A stretch of 20,037 nucleotides of DNA, taken from positions 1 through 20,037 of IMG/VR virus record IMGVR_UViG_3300033233_001194. One strand, written 5' to 3'. The notes under the pieces were generated by a model. The model made no database searches. It was not told the DNA's origin and was given only the letters and a program-made list of their open reading frames with translations. This stretch comes from a virus. Positions 1 through 8,149 of the stretch are shown in pieces; position 1 is the first letter of the stretch; the number at the start of each line of letters is the position of its first letter. The translations under genes and the position numbers were made by a program.

Positions 1-182
1 CAAGTGGTATTGTTATTTACGAATTTGATTACAAAGATAAATCACTTGGTCAATATAGATATTCTGGTGTTATGGCTCAAGATTTATTAGAATCGCACCC
101 GTCCGCTGTAATTAAAAACAACGATGGAACTTTAAAAGTAGATTATTCACAAATTGATGTTGACTTCAGGAGGGTTGATTAA
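1..182 (+). CDS. C-terminal end of a probable Peptidase S74-type tail fibre/spike protein (partial)
   Basis: The window opens inside a frame that ends with TAA at 180-182; 59 residues are visible. They contain YSGVMAQDLLE (residues 20-30), then HPSAV and NNDGTLKVDY. This is the usual order in the C-terminal part of S74 intramolecular chaperone domains (GVxAQ, a Pro/Val pair, then DG...VxY). Such domains help trimerise phage tail spikes and fibres and then cleave themselves off. The catalytic Ser/Lys residues would lie before the window, so cleavage cannot be judged. The stop overlaps the next ATG (TAATG), and a strong AGGAGG site for that next gene lies inside this coding end, so the two are translationally linked. 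The family call rests on a short stretch only. Confidence 0.6.
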   Translation, partial: SGIVIYEFDYKDKSLGQYRYSGVMAQDLLESHPSAVIKNNDGTLKVDYSQIDVDFRRVD

Positions 183-1255
183 TGGCAGTAAAAAGAAACA
201 CAAAAACAACAGTAAAAAGAAACGCAATGGCTCAAGCTTTAACGGTGCCACCAGTTGCAACAAATGAACAAGGCGTGACAGTTCAAAGAGTTAATCCCGT
301 AGCGGGTACTTCTTATTCTGACGCTACCAATAGATTGCGCTCAGGACAAGAAATTACTGAAAGCGCAATACAAGGTAGAGGCTTTGACCCCCGCGGCGGT
401 ATTGGTGTTGCTGTTGCTCAAATTGCAACGGCTGGCATCGGCGCTTGGGCGCAAAATACAGCAAGAAAAGAATTGGCTGAAATAGAAGTTAATCGCCAAA
501 ATAAATTAAGTTCATTATTGACTTCAAAAGGTTACACGCCAGAATCCGCAAGCGCTATAGCTTCAATGACTACCCCCGAAAGTGGCTCTAGTATTATTGG
601 AAGCTTTATTAGTCAAGATATGGCTAAAAACGACCCCGCAACACAATTAAGTTTACAAAAAAGTCAAGCGGAAATATCTAAATTAAACGCTGAAACAAAT
701 AAAGTTAATAGAGAAGCGGCTGGTGTTGGGTCTCCTGATATTGCAAAAGTATTTGACAACACATCAAAATTGCGCGAAAGTTTAATCAATAATAGTAAGG
801 AATTCCAAGGCATAAAAGCTGGCTTTGAAAAAGTTAAAATATCTGCAAGCGATCCAAGTCCTGCTGGTGATATATCTATGATTTTTGCCTTTATGAAAAC
901 GCTTGATCCTAATTCAACAGTCAGAGAAGGCGAAGCGGCAACCGTTGCAAATGCGGGCAGTATCGATTCAAGAACCGCCTCCCTTTATAATAGAACTTTA
1001 AGTGGCGAAAAACTTCCGCCAGAAGTTCGTGCGGATTTTGTTGATCGAGCGACAAAGCTTTACAATCAAGCTGCTAAATCGCAAGAAAAAACTAATAATC
1101 AATATCGAAAAATTGCCATACGCAACAAATTAAACCCTGAAGATGTGATTGTAGATTTCACTACTACCCTTGAACAACCGCCAGCGCAACTAAGCGGTCA
1201 ATCAATTGCGCCACAACAAAATGTTTTTAAAGTATTAAATGTGAGGGACAGATAA
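182..1255 (+). CDS. Probable internal virion / DNA-ejection protein (357 aa)
   Basis: A soluble-looking 357-aa protein with a basic N-terminus (Lys/Arg-rich residues 1-14), a small Gly/Ala hydrophobic patch (about 72-90) and helical Lys/Glu-rich middle parts. Residues 221-294 hold the most recognisable block: SASDPSPAGD, IFAFMKTLDPNSTVREGE, then an RTLSGEKLPPEVRADF stretch. I know this type of block from podovirus internal virion or DNA-injection proteins (an AGD...MKxLDPxSxVREGE signature). Family assignment is by memory of the motif, not by a search. The start is an ATG behind AGGAGGG at the correct distance. The stop overlaps the ATG of the next gene (TAATG), as expected for proteins made together for one virion structure. 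Confidence 0.6.
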   Translation: MAVKRNTKTTVKRNAMAQALTVPPVATNEQGVTVQRVNPVAGTSYSDATNRLRSGQEITESAIQGRGFDPRGGIGVAVAQIATAGIGAWAQNTARKELAEIEVNRQNKLSSLLTSKGYTPESASAIASMTTPESGSSIIGSFISQDMAKNDPATQLSLQKSQAEISKLNAETNKVNREAAGVGSPDIAKVFDNTSKLRESLINNSKEFQGIKAGFEKVKISASDPSPAGDISMIFAFMKTLDPNSTVREGEAATVANAGSIDSRTASLYNRTLSGEKLPPEVRADFVDRATKLYNQAAKSQEKTNNQYRKIAIRNKLNPEDVIVDFTTTLEQPPAQLSGQSIAPQQNVFKVLNVRDR

Positions 1256-3555
1256 TGCCAATAGCAACAGTGCAATTGCCTAACGGGAAAATAGCTGAAT
1301 TAGAAGTCCCTCAAGGCGCTACTCCTGAACAAATTGAAAGCTTTGTGATGAGTAGCCCCGAACTCGGTGGACAACAAGCACAAGCCCCTGAGCAACCTAT
1401 GCAATCGCCCGCAGAATTAGAACAAATTGCTAAAAAACAAGCTTATTTGCAAGAAAATTTACCAATATCTCAGGGTATAGTCGGACTTGAAACTGTTGAA
1501 AATGTAAGAAGGGGCATAAATACTGGCTTAGGAAACGCCGCTATTGGTGCTTTTCAAGCCGCTACTGATGTTGGCGAAAAGGCTGCAAGCTTAATAGAAA
1601 GGCTATATTTTGGCGATAATCTTAACATGAATACTATTGGCGATAGGTTAGCCAATCAAGTCAAACAAAGAAACGAATTACAAGCGCTACTTCCAACTTC
1701 ACAAAGAGTAGGCGTTGCGATTGGTGAAGCTTTGCCGTTTTTAACAACTGGCGTTGGGACTGGTGCAAAAGTTGCACAAGTTGCTGGTAAAGTTGCTGGT
1801 ATAACCGCAGGTGGCGCAGTTGGTGGCTTAGTGCCAAGTGCATTATCTCCGCAAGAACAAGCAGGATTAGAAAATAGAGCTATGCAAACTGTAAAAGGTG
1901 GTGCGGTTGGTAGTGCGGTTGGTGCAGGGTTTGGAGTTGCTGGCAAGGCGGTTGGCGCCGTTGGTAAACCCATTTCAAAATTTACTTCTTCATTAATTGA
2001 CAGGGTAAAATCTGAATTAGGAAACACAGAAGTATCTAAAAAAATTGCTACCGAGCAATTAAAAAGTGGTTTAGCTAAAGAAGGTGTAGATATTTCTCAA
2101 GCTTTAAAACAGACAAGTCAAGAAGGTAAAGATTTAGTTGACATTTTAGATCCTAGATTTGCAACTTTAAATCAAGGCTTAAAAAATTTGAATCGACCAG
2201 AAACAATAAAAATTGCCGACCAATCTTTAGCTAGAATAAGCGATACAACAAACAAGCTTCAAAATAAAATTGTGAATTTAATTTCTGAAAAGAAAATAAG
2301 CCCCGACCAAGCTGGCGAAATTTTAGGTAGAAATTCTCAAAAAATTTTTAATGAAGCTTTGCAAGCTAGAAGAGCAAAAGCAGCGCCATTGTATCGCAAA
2401 GGTCTAGAAAGTGGAACAAAGGTTGATTTAAACACAGTATTAAGTCAAAATACTGCGGAAATTAGCGATTTATTAGGAGTTGAGGGTAAAGAATTAACAC
2501 TTAAAAGTTTATTAAATTCTCCAATAATTAAAAACTCTATTTCTCAAGCAAGAGCCAAATCACTAGAATTTGCAAAATCTCCTGCAGAAGATATTTATGG
2601 CAGGATTTATCAAAAAACAAAACCTGTTTATCAATCAAAACAAGTTTTTACTGGAAGAGATAATTTTACAGCGGCGCCAATTTATAAAACTGAAACAACT
2701 TTAAAAACTCCATCAATCTATAAAATACCAGACAACGATATAAGAGTTTTACACGCTGTTGACAATATTCTTTATGATAGAATTAATGAAATTGCACAAA
2801 CTGGAGCAACAAAAGAACAAACAGCTTTAGGAATTATTAGAAAATCAATCGGCAACCTTTTAGACAATTCAAACAATGATTTAGCAAAGGCACGCAGATT
2901 GTGGCAAAAAGATACTGAAAATTTAACTTTTGCTAAAAACAGTTTAATTGGTAAATACGCCAAATATTACAAAGAAGGGCGCACTGATGAATTAACAAAA
3001 GCCGCAATGAATGTTTTAGACTTGCCAACTAATAAAATTACAAAAGCTAGACAAGCTAATCCGCAAGAATTTAATGAATTATTAAGATCATCAATTGAAA
3101 ATAGAATTGCATCAATTCAACCATTTGATGAAGGTGTTATAAATCCTAGGGCATTTACAAAAGCATTTTTTTCGGACGGTGGCAAAAATTTAGAAGCTGC
3201 GGTAGGCGGAGATAAAGGAATAGTTAAAGGATTTAAAAATTTAGCTGAAAATTTAGATATTAAATTTCAAAGAAATAGAATTACAAAATCTGCAATGGAA
3301 AGTCAGGCAAAATCAGTTAGGATTCCCACAGGAAAAACATCAGCTGTTAATAGAGTATTTGAATTTGTTGAAAATAGACTTGTTTCTAGCCCAGAAGTCC
3401 AGAGGGAATTTGTAAACGGATTATTTACTTCAGAAGGTCAGCAAATGCTAAAAACTATAGCTAGTAGTGAAAAAAAAGTTCAAGAACAAATAGTCGACAA
3501 TTTTATTAAAAAAATTATTACAACAAACGCAATAACACAAACAATAAATCAATAA
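1255..3555 (+). CDS. Probable large internal virion / DNA-ejection protein (766 aa)
   Basis: The N-terminus (residues 4-33) has a compact beta-type module ending GATPEQIESFV, common at the start of phage ejection or internal proteins. Residues 153-240 are very rich in Gly, Ala and Val, with alternating hydrophobic runs, a segment that could insert into or cross the host envelope. The remaining 500 residues are mostly helical, charged and without Cys. I see no lytic transglycosylase Glu motif that I could defend. The gene is coupled to the preceding one by a TAATG overlap and is followed four bases later by the tail fibre gene. The likely role is to leave the capsid with the DNA and help form the entry channel. 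This is inferred from context and composition; the family is uncertain. Confidence 0.55.
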   Translation: MPIATVQLPNGKIAELEVPQGATPEQIESFVMSSPELGGQQAQAPEQPMQSPAELEQIAKKQAYLQENLPISQGIVGLETVENVRRGINTGLGNAAIGAFQAATDVGEKAASLIERLYFGDNLNMNTIGDRLANQVKQRNELQALLPTSQRVGVAIGEALPFLTTGVGTGAKVAQVAGKVAGITAGGAVGGLVPSALSPQEQAGLENRAMQTVKGGAVGSAVGAGFGVAGKAVGAVGKPISKFTSSLIDRVKSELGNTEVSKKIATEQLKSGLAKEGVDISQALKQTSQEGKDLVDILDPRFATLNQGLKNLNRPETIKIADQSLARISDTTNKLQNKIVNLISEKKISPDQAGEILGRNSQKIFNEALQARRAKAAPLYRKGLESGTKVDLNTVLSQNTAEISDLLGVEGKELTLKSLLNSPIIKNSISQARAKSLEFAKSPAEDIYGRIYQKTKPVYQSKQVFTGRDNFTAAPIYKTETTLKTPSIYKIPDNDIRVLHAVDNILYDRINEIAQTGATKEQTALGIIRKSIGNLLDNSNNDLAKARRLWQKDTENLTFAKNSLIGKYAKYYKEGRTDELTKAAMNVLDLPTNKITKARQANPQEFNELLRSSIENRIASIQPFDEGVINPRAFTKAFFSDGGKNLEAAVGGDKGIVKGFKNLAENLDIKFQRNRITKSAMESQAKSVRIPTGKTSAVNRVFEFVENRLVSSPEVQREFVNGLFTSEGQQMLKTIASSEKKVQEQIVDNFIKKIITTNAITQTINQ

Positions 3556-3559
3556 ATAT

Positions 3560-4909
3560 ATGGCATTTAACGGAACAGGAACATTTTCAAGACTTTACAA
3601 TTGGGTAGCTGACAAGGTAAACGCAATTCCAGTTACAGCATCAAGAGTTGATGCAGAGCTTGATGGCATGGCAACTGGATTGTCTCAATGTATTACAAAA
3701 GATGGACAAACTACCATCACAGCAAATATTCCTTTTAACAGTAATAAAATCACGGGCGTAGGCAACGGAACGGCAAGAACCGATGTTATTAATGTTGGTC
3801 AAGTGCAAGATAACCAATTCCAATATTTAGGAACTACTGGGGGAACTGCCGATGCTTACACATTATCACCTTCACCAACAATAACAGCTTACGCAACTAC
3901 TCAACAAATTACTGCAAAGATAAGCGCTACTAATTTGACAACAACCCCTTATCTACAAGTAAGCGCAATTGCTAGCCCAACAACTACGGCAGTTATTAAA
4001 AAATTAAGCGCTACTAAAACTGAAATTGCGGTCGAAGCTAGTGATTTATTAATTAACGGCATTTACCATTTTCAAAGAAATTCTGCCAATGATGCTTGGA
4101 TAATATTAAATCCTGAGAAAGCTTATTTTAATTTAATAAACGCAACTAAAGCCACCACCACAACTCAAGGCGTTGCTTACCTCAACAATCTAATCAGTGT
4201 TGCAAATAATGTTGCATCTCCAAACGATGTCGTAGATTTTGGAGCGGGAACTTTTATAACATCAGCGGGCAATCAGATTTATTTACCCGCAATTACTAAA
4301 AAAATTCAATCAAGCGGTGCGTGGACAGCTGGAACGGGACAAAATGGATTAGATTCTGGAGCAAGAACCGCAAGCACATTTTATAGAACTTATGTTATTC
4401 AAAATAACTCAAGTTTAGCTTATGATATTTTGTTTAGCACTTCCGCAACTTCACCTACAGTTCCTAGCGGTTATACAAATTTAGGCATCATTAATTATGC
4501 CATTATAAGAGTAAATGCTTCTACAAATATTGCAACCGCTATATGGGATGTAAATGAGAAACAACTTGTTTTAGGAGCGGGTCAAGCAATTCAAATATTT
4601 AGTGGAGTAGCAACTGGTCCCGGAAACACAGTGGTAATGAATACCACAGAGAAATTAGAATTTAAAATTAGGTTGTCTTTAGCAACCTCAGGTGCTGGGG
4701 GTTCTGATATTTCAGTATATGGAAGCGAGCATGATGGCAACGATAGTTATGATGTCGCACAAGCTACTACAAATAATGGATTTACCACATCAATTGGTCC
4801 AGTTTCAATTTGGACTTCTGACGGCAAAATTTATTGGAAAAACTTTTCAACGGCAGGTGGGGTTTCAAACCAGACCTGCAAAATAAAATCAATCAAAATT
4901 AGGAGTTAA
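3560..4909 (+). CDS. Tail fibre / receptor-binding protein (449 aa)
   Basis: Residues 1-65 (starting MAFNGTGTFSRLYNWVADK, then RVDAELDGMATGLSQCI, DGQTTITANIPF, KITGVGNGT) match the N-terminal virion-anchoring module seen in many tail fibres of phages of Gram-negative hosts. The remaining 380 residues are rich in Thr, Ser, Asn, Ala and Ile with few charges, typical of beta-structured fibre shafts and tips. The C-terminal part (about 330-449) has short beta-like strands and may be the receptor-binding tip. The ATG has no clear Shine-Dalgarno site; the upstream bases are almost all A/T, and the previous stop is only a few bases away, so re-initiation is possible. No chaperone domain is seen at the C-terminus. 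Confidence 0.8.
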   Translation: MAFNGTGTFSRLYNWVADKVNAIPVTASRVDAELDGMATGLSQCITKDGQTTITANIPFNSNKITGVGNGTARTDVINVGQVQDNQFQYLGTTGGTADAYTLSPSPTITAYATTQQITAKISATNLTTTPYLQVSAIASPTTTAVIKKLSATKTEIAVEASDLLINGIYHFQRNSANDAWIILNPEKAYFNLINATKATTTTQGVAYLNNLISVANNVASPNDVVDFGAGTFITSAGNQIYLPAITKKIQSSGAWTAGTGQNGLDSGARTASTFYRTYVIQNNSSLAYDILFSTSATSPTVPSGYTNLGIINYAIIRVNASTNIATAIWDVNEKQLVLGAGQAIQIFSGVATGPGNTVVMNTTEKLEFKIRLSLATSGAGGSDISVYGSEHDGNDSYDVAQATTNNGFTTSIGPVSIWTSDGKIYWKNFSTAGGVSNQTCKIKSIKIRS

Positions 4910-4914
4910 TTATT

Positions 4915-5523
4915 ATGTATTTCAAGCAAAAATTAGATGGTAGTTTTACAATTTTTGAATCGGATTTAAATTTTGATATAGATATTGCCACAAAACTTAC
5001 TGACGAAGAAATAAAAGTTTATTTGCTCCAAAAAGCAAAAGACGAAAAACTTACTAAACTTGAAGCTTTTATTTTAGCAAAAAAAACAGAGCCGTTTACT
5101 ACGCACAAAGCACCAGAAATTACAGGAATTAATCCTTATACTTTTGGGGCTGATGTTCAATTTACTTGGTTTGTTGATGCAATACCAAATAGCAATTTGA
5201 CACCCGAAAGCATTTTAAGTAAATGCACATTAGATACGGTTGATTGTATAAACGCAGCTATTAATAATAGCGTTGATTTTGCATCATTAAAAACAAACTA
5301 CGCTAATTTATTAAAACAAAAAGTTGTTCCCTACAGCACTACTATTACTAAAAATGGTAAAGAACTTGCTGGAGCAATTAATGTTTTTTCGGTTGCCTTG
5401 ACTCTTGCAAATCATATTCAGCAACGGGAAATTTATAATAACATAATTAAAAAAACAAAGACATTCCAAATCAATGCTTGTAAAAGCGTCGATGAAGTTG
5501 AAGCAATTAAATTTGAGGGTTAA
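4915..5523 (+). CDS. Tail-associated protein of unknown function (202 aa)
   Basis: I do not recognise a named family. The protein starts MYFKQKLDGSF after a good AGGAG site and lies directly behind the tail fibre gene. It has an acidic N-terminal part (1-50) with a helical QKAKDEKLTKLEAFI segment, a middle with a short aromatic stretch (FTWFVDAIP), and a helical Lys-rich C-terminus with two Cys in the middle and one near the end. Genes in this position often code for tail fibre assembly proteins or small tail components, so that role is possible from position only. The stop overlaps the ATG of the next gene (TAATG), showing membership of the same operon. Confidence 0.6.
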   Translation: MYFKQKLDGSFTIFESDLNFDIDIATKLTDEEIKVYLLQKAKDEKLTKLEAFILAKKTEPFTTHKAPEITGINPYTFGADVQFTWFVDAIPNSNLTPESILSKCTLDTVDCINAAINNSVDFASLKTNYANLLKQKVVPYSTTITKNGKELAGAINVFSVALTLANHIQQREIYNNIIKKTKTFQINACKSVDEVEAIKFEG

Positions 5524-5921
5524 TGAAATCAGGTTTTGAATTTTTGGACGAACCAATTTACGCACCAAAAAAAGATAAAAAAGATAAAATTGTTCTCAAA
5601 AAAGATTTAAGATTTTATATCTATTTTGCTGGTCAAAGACTTCCTGAGCCTTATGTAATTCCTGCAGGTTTTGAATCTAACGGCTTTTCAATTCCGTTTA
5701 TTTTTAAACCTTTTGTTAGCAACTTTGATGTTGGTGTTGAAAATGCAATTGCGCACGACTTTTTATATTCAGAGCTAAAAACCTTTGACATGTTTCGTAG
5801 AGATGCGGACATGGCGTTTTACAGCGGGCTACGCAATAGTAATTTAGAAGTTTGGAAATCTAAACTTTTTTATTGCGCTGTTATTACCGCTGGTGGTAAA
5901 CATTGGAAAAAGAAGATATGA
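5523..5921 (+). CDS. DUF1353-family phage protein (132 aa)
   Basis: The order of motifs fits DUF1353: a VIPAGFESNGFSIPFIF stretch (about 45-61, the family's vpxGFxtDxaSiP element), an AHDFLY element (77-82) with His78-Asp79, then RRDADMAF (92-99) and a C-terminal GGKHW. The His/Asp residues look like a conserved metal-type or catalytic site, but I know of no firmly established reaction for the family; it is found in many tailed phages near tail and lysis genes. Asn replaces the usual Asp in the GFxxD position here (GFESN). A GAGGG site lies just before the start. The end overlaps the next start by ATGA. Confidence 0.8.
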   Translation: MKSGFEFLDEPIYAPKKDKKDKIVLKKDLRFYIYFAGQRLPEPYVIPAGFESNGFSIPFIFKPFVSNFDVGVENAIAHDFLYSELKTFDMFRRDADMAFYSGLRNSNLEVWKSKLFYCAVITAGGKHWKKKI

Positions 5922-6148
5922 ATGAGATAATGCAAATTATGAAATTGATGGAGCAAGCTCCTAATTTTTCTACAGCAGGAATTGCCTTATTTGGTTATTG
6001 TTTATTTCACACAATTAAAAGCAAAGCAAATAATGAAATAAATAAAAAAATGGATGAAAGGTTTAAGCCTCTTGAAGATAAAGTTGGAAATATAGAGAAA
6101 AATGTTAATTTTATAATTTCAAATATTTGCCCCAAAAATGGACTTTAA
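5918..6148 (+). CDS. Small membrane protein with coiled coil (76 aa), lysis-region
   Basis: I chose the ATG at 5918, which forms an ATGA overlap with the stop of the DUF1353 gene; a TTG at 5903 would add five residues but has no advantage. Residues about 15-33 (FSTAGIALFGYCLFHTI) form one hydrophobic segment, followed by Lys/Glu/Asn-rich sequence with heptad-like spacing. It is the first of a run of four small membrane proteins ahead of the endolysin, so a holin, antiholin or lysis accessory role is possible. One membrane segment is few for a classical holin. The 3' end overlaps the next gene by 11 bases in another frame. Confidence 0.65.
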   Translation: MNEIMQIMKLMEQAPNFSTAGIALFGYCLFHTIKSKANNEINKKMDERFKPLEDKVGNIEKNVNFIISNICPKNGL

Positions 6149-6587
6149 AGATTTTATAAATCAAATCAAAGAATTAGCAGACCCCGCAGTATTTGCTATT
6201 ATTGCAAAACTTGCTATTGCTTTTTATTTTTTAAAGCTTTTATACAAAGGGTTTAAAGAACTTTTAAAATTAGCTTTTGCAGTTAAGGAAAAAAAAGACA
6301 ACTTTGAAGAATCACAAGTACAAATTAAAGAAGTTAAAAAAACTTTGAATAAAGTGCAAGAAGCTCTTGATAAAACAGATTTAGCCAATAAAAAAAGAGA
6401 CGAAGAAACACATAAATTAATTAAACAATCAATGTTAGACTCTGAAAAAAGAATATCAAAAATAGAAGAAAATTTAAGCTTTTTAAACGCTTACAGAGAT
6501 GTAAAACACGATAAAGATGAGGAAACTGTTGAGGCAAGGCAAACTATGAAACTAGTATTAGAAAAATTAACTTTAATTAATAAATAA
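6138..6587 (+). CDS. Membrane-anchored coiled-coil protein (149 aa), lysis-region
   Basis: The N-terminus has one hydrophobic segment (about residues 17-36, VFAIIAKLAIAFYFLKLLY). It is followed by a basic stretch and about 100 residues rich in Lys, Glu, Gln and Leu without Pro or Gly, typical of a long coiled coil. The only visible membrane segment is N-terminal, so the coiled coil could face either side. It overlaps the preceding small membrane gene and ends one base before the next one. The family is not recognised; its place between DUF1353 and the spanin genes suggests a part in lysis or in holding a lysis complex at the inner membrane, but this is inference. Confidence 0.65.
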   Translation: MDFKDFINQIKELADPAVFAIIAKLAIAFYFLKLLYKGFKELLKLAFAVKEKKDNFEESQVQIKEVKKTLNKVQEALDKTDLANKKRDEETHKLIKQSMLDSEKRISKIEENLSFLNAYRDVKHDKDEETVEARQTMKLVLEKLTLINK

Positions 6588-6588
6588 C

Positions 6589-6792
6589 ATGTTTACAAAA
6601 AAAACAGGCGCTGTACTTTACGGTATTTTATATATATTTGCTTTTTATTGCTATTTTATTTTAATAGGAGTTGACATTTTTAGACCCGTAAAACAAGAAA
6701 CATTTGACTTGTTAGGCAAGTTCTTGTTTTATGCTGGGAGTGGTTTCTTTGCGATTTTAGGCTTAGGAACTGTATCTTTATTTAAAAAATAA
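6589..6792 (+). CDS. Two-helix membrane protein, holin candidate (67 aa)
   Basis: This 67-residue protein has two clear hydrophobic segments, about 7-27 (GAVLYGILYIFAFYCYFILI) and 44-63 (GKFLFYAGSGFFAILGLGTV), joined by a short loop with charged residues (DIFRPVKQETFD). The C-terminus is SLFKK, a short basic tail. Size, two helices and a Lys-rich end agree with class II holins, which form holes in the inner membrane at a set time. The position directly before spanins and endolysin supports this. No known holin family is matched by memory, so the call stays tentative. Its stop TAA overlaps the ATG of the i-spanin gene (TAATG at 6790-6794). Confidence 0.65.
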   Translation: MFTKKTGAVLYGILYIFAFYCYFILIGVDIFRPVKQETFDLLGKFLFYAGSGFFAILGLGTVSLFKK

Positions 6793-7058
6793 TGTTTAAT
6801 TCAATTTTGCCATTAATTCTCAAATCCAAAAACTTTGTAATCGGAGTTATTGGAGTAATTTTGCTTTTGTTTATTATTAGCTTTGTTAATAATTATTTTG
6901 AAGTTCAGGATAAAGTTAAAGAGTATGAAAGAATCGAGGCTATTGTTAAAACTCAAAACCAAAACACAAAAGAAAATGTTGAAATTATTAAAAAAAGAAA
7001 TATTAATAATTCTATTGCTGACCGTGAGCAGTTGCTCGAAAAAATGTTTAGTGAGTAA
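6792..7058 (+). CDS. Inner-membrane spanin subunit (Rz-like, 88 aa)
   Basis: An N-terminal membrane segment (about 14-35, KNFVIGVIGVILLLFIISFV) is followed by a charged, helical periplasmic-type domain (NNYFEVQDKVKEYERIEAIV..., to residue 88) rich in Lys, Glu, Gln and Asn. This is the classical layout of an i-spanin: a short cytoplasmic tip, one membrane helix and a coiled coil reaching toward the outer membrane. The strongest support is the second gene embedded in its 3' part in another frame, which codes a small lipoprotein with a lipobox (6976-7218). That Rz/Rz1-type arrangement is a hallmark of spanins of Gram-negative phages. Sequence similarity to a named Rz family was not testable. Confidence 0.75.
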   Translation: MFNSILPLILKSKNFVIGVIGVILLLFIISFVNNYFEVQDKVKEYERIEAIVKTQNQNTKENVEIIKKRNINNSIADREQLLEKMFSE

Positions 7059-7218
7059 TAATTATTGTGAAAATATACCAGTAATTAATAAAAACCATTT
7101 TAAATCAGTAATAAACAATAAAGACATTTTTAATAGTCTTGCTGTAATAAAATCAATAAAAGATTGCGGTTGCTTAGACCCGTCTTTACAAAATCAATGT
7201 TTTGAGAGGTTTAAATAA
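6976..7218 (+). CDS. Outer-membrane lipoprotein spanin (Rz1-like o-spanin, 80 aa), overlapping the i-spanin gene
   Basis: The frame is open from 6883, but the ATG at 6976 gives a textbook lipoprotein signal: MLKLLKKE (basic n-region), ILIILLLT (hydrophobic), then VSS-Cys at 17-20, a lipobox. The mature part would be 61 residues and contains several Cys (KKC, NYC, DCGC, QC), which could form disulphides in the periplasm. It starts 83 bases before the end of the i-spanin gene and is read in a different frame, like Rz1 in Rz. The o-spanin sits in the outer membrane and pairs with the i-spanin to fuse the membranes in the last lysis step. The leader has no strong Shine-Dalgarno site, only A-rich bases. 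Confidence 0.75.
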   Translation: MLKLLKKEILIILLLTVSSCSKKCLVSNNYCENIPVINKNHFKSVINNKDIFNSLAVIKSIKDCGCLDPSLQNQCFERFK

Positions 7219-7221
7219 TTT

Positions 7222-7719
7222 ATGGGAATTTTAAAAAAAATTAAAGACTTTGTCATAAGTACACAAATTATCACAATTGACGATTTAGAAACTAAAAACT
7301 TTAAAAAAGAAGAATGGTTTAAAACCAACACGGGTTTAGATAATACTCCTAAGCTTGGTATTTTAACTTGCTTGATTTATACTTCAAAAAAAATGCAAGC
7401 TATAAGAGATGCGATTAACTTGCCAATTGATATTACTAGCGGTTATCGAACACCAGAAGTAAATAAAGCGGTTAATGGAAGTCCATCATCAAAACACATG
7501 CAAGGTTTGGCTTGTGATTTTCGTATTATTGGCAAAGACATTGAGGAGGGCGGTAAAATTGTGGCTAACGCTTGCAAAAAAAACAAAATTAGTTTTGACA
7601 AAATATTAATTGAAAGAGGTTGTATTCACATACAATTTAATTTAGAAGAAAAAAAAGACGACAACTTTGTCGGATTTGCCAAATTAATAAATGGCGAATG
7701 GGTTGTTACAAATGCTTAA
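7222..7719 (+). CDS. Endolysin, peptidase M15-type (D-Ala-D-Ala / L-Ala-D-Glu peptidase, 165 aa)
   Basis: The Zn-peptidase signature of the M15 family is clear: SGYRTPEVN (73-81), SSKHMQGLACDF (89-100) with His92 and Asp99 as predicted Zn ligands, and GCIHIQFN (133-140) with His136 as the third. The family cuts peptide bonds in the stem peptides of peptidoglycan. There is no signal peptide, so release through a holin is expected. It lies right after the spanin pair, four bases behind the o-spanin stop, and its C-terminal coding end overlaps the start of the thermonuclease gene. About 165 residues is a normal size for phage endolysins of this type. The family call is secure; the exact bond cut is not. 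Confidence 0.88.
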   Translation: MGILKKIKDFVISTQIITIDDLETKNFKKEEWFKTNTGLDNTPKLGILTCLIYTSKKMQAIRDAINLPIDITSGYRTPEVNKAVNGSPSSKHMQGLACDFRIIGKDIEEGGKIVANACKKNKISFDKILIERGCIHIQFNLEEKKDDNFVGFAKLINGEWVVTNA

Positions 7720-8149
7720 TTATAAATCTATGATAATATTCTTAATCCTATTCTTTTTTACAACAACCGCAAAAGCGGAAGTTTACGAGTGGAAAGTCAT
7801 TAGAATTGTTGATGGCGATAGTTTAGAGATTGCCAATCAATTCTTGCCAGAAGAGTTAAAGCTTTTTGTAAGAGCCAAAGGCGTTGACACTCCTGAAAAA
7901 GCCCCGCGCGCTAAATGTGAAAAAGAAAATGCTCTAGGACAAAAAGCTACAATATTTACAAAAAAAGCAATTCAGAATGCTCAAAAGAATAATCAAAAAA
8001 TTACTTTTACCGAAATTAAGTGGGACAAATACGGCGGTCGAATTGTTGCCAAAGTCTTTATCAACAATAACGATTTAGCTCAAGACCTGATTAAAAACGG
8101 GCTTGGTAGGGTTTATTTTGGTGAGAAGAAAAAAAGCTGGTGCGATTAA
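7712..8149 (+). CDS. Secreted thermonuclease-like protein (SNase domain, 145 aa)
   Basis: A TNase/SNase fold protein with an N-terminal signal peptide (IIFLILFFFTTTAKA, cleavage likely after residue 22). Conserved positions are VDGDSLEI (33-40, Asp34 and Asp36 for Ca), VRAKGVDTPE (53-62) with Arg54 and Glu62 corresponding to Arg35 and Glu43 of staphylococcal nuclease, and KWDKYGGR (103-110) with Arg110 matching Arg87. All key residues are present, so an active Ca-dependent DNA/RNA nuclease is expected in the periplasm or outside the cell. I chose the ATG at 7712 because it gives a normal signal peptide; ATG 7691 (seven extra residues) or 7730 are other options. It overlaps the endolysin end and is the last rightward gene. 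Confidence 0.85.
   Translation: MLNYKSMIIFLILFFFTTTAKAEVYEWKVIRIVDGDSLEIANQFLPEELKLFVRAKGVDTPEKAPRAKCEKENALGQKATIFTKKAIQNAQKNNQKITFTEIKWDKYGGRIVAKVFINNNDLAQDLIKNGLGRVYFGEKKKSWCD

Noticed and set aside
1656-2027. Minus-strand frame opposite the large ejection protein gene
   Set aside because: Pro/Ala/Thr-rich shadow of the Gly/Ala/Val-rich region on the other strand; no ribosome site and wrong direction.
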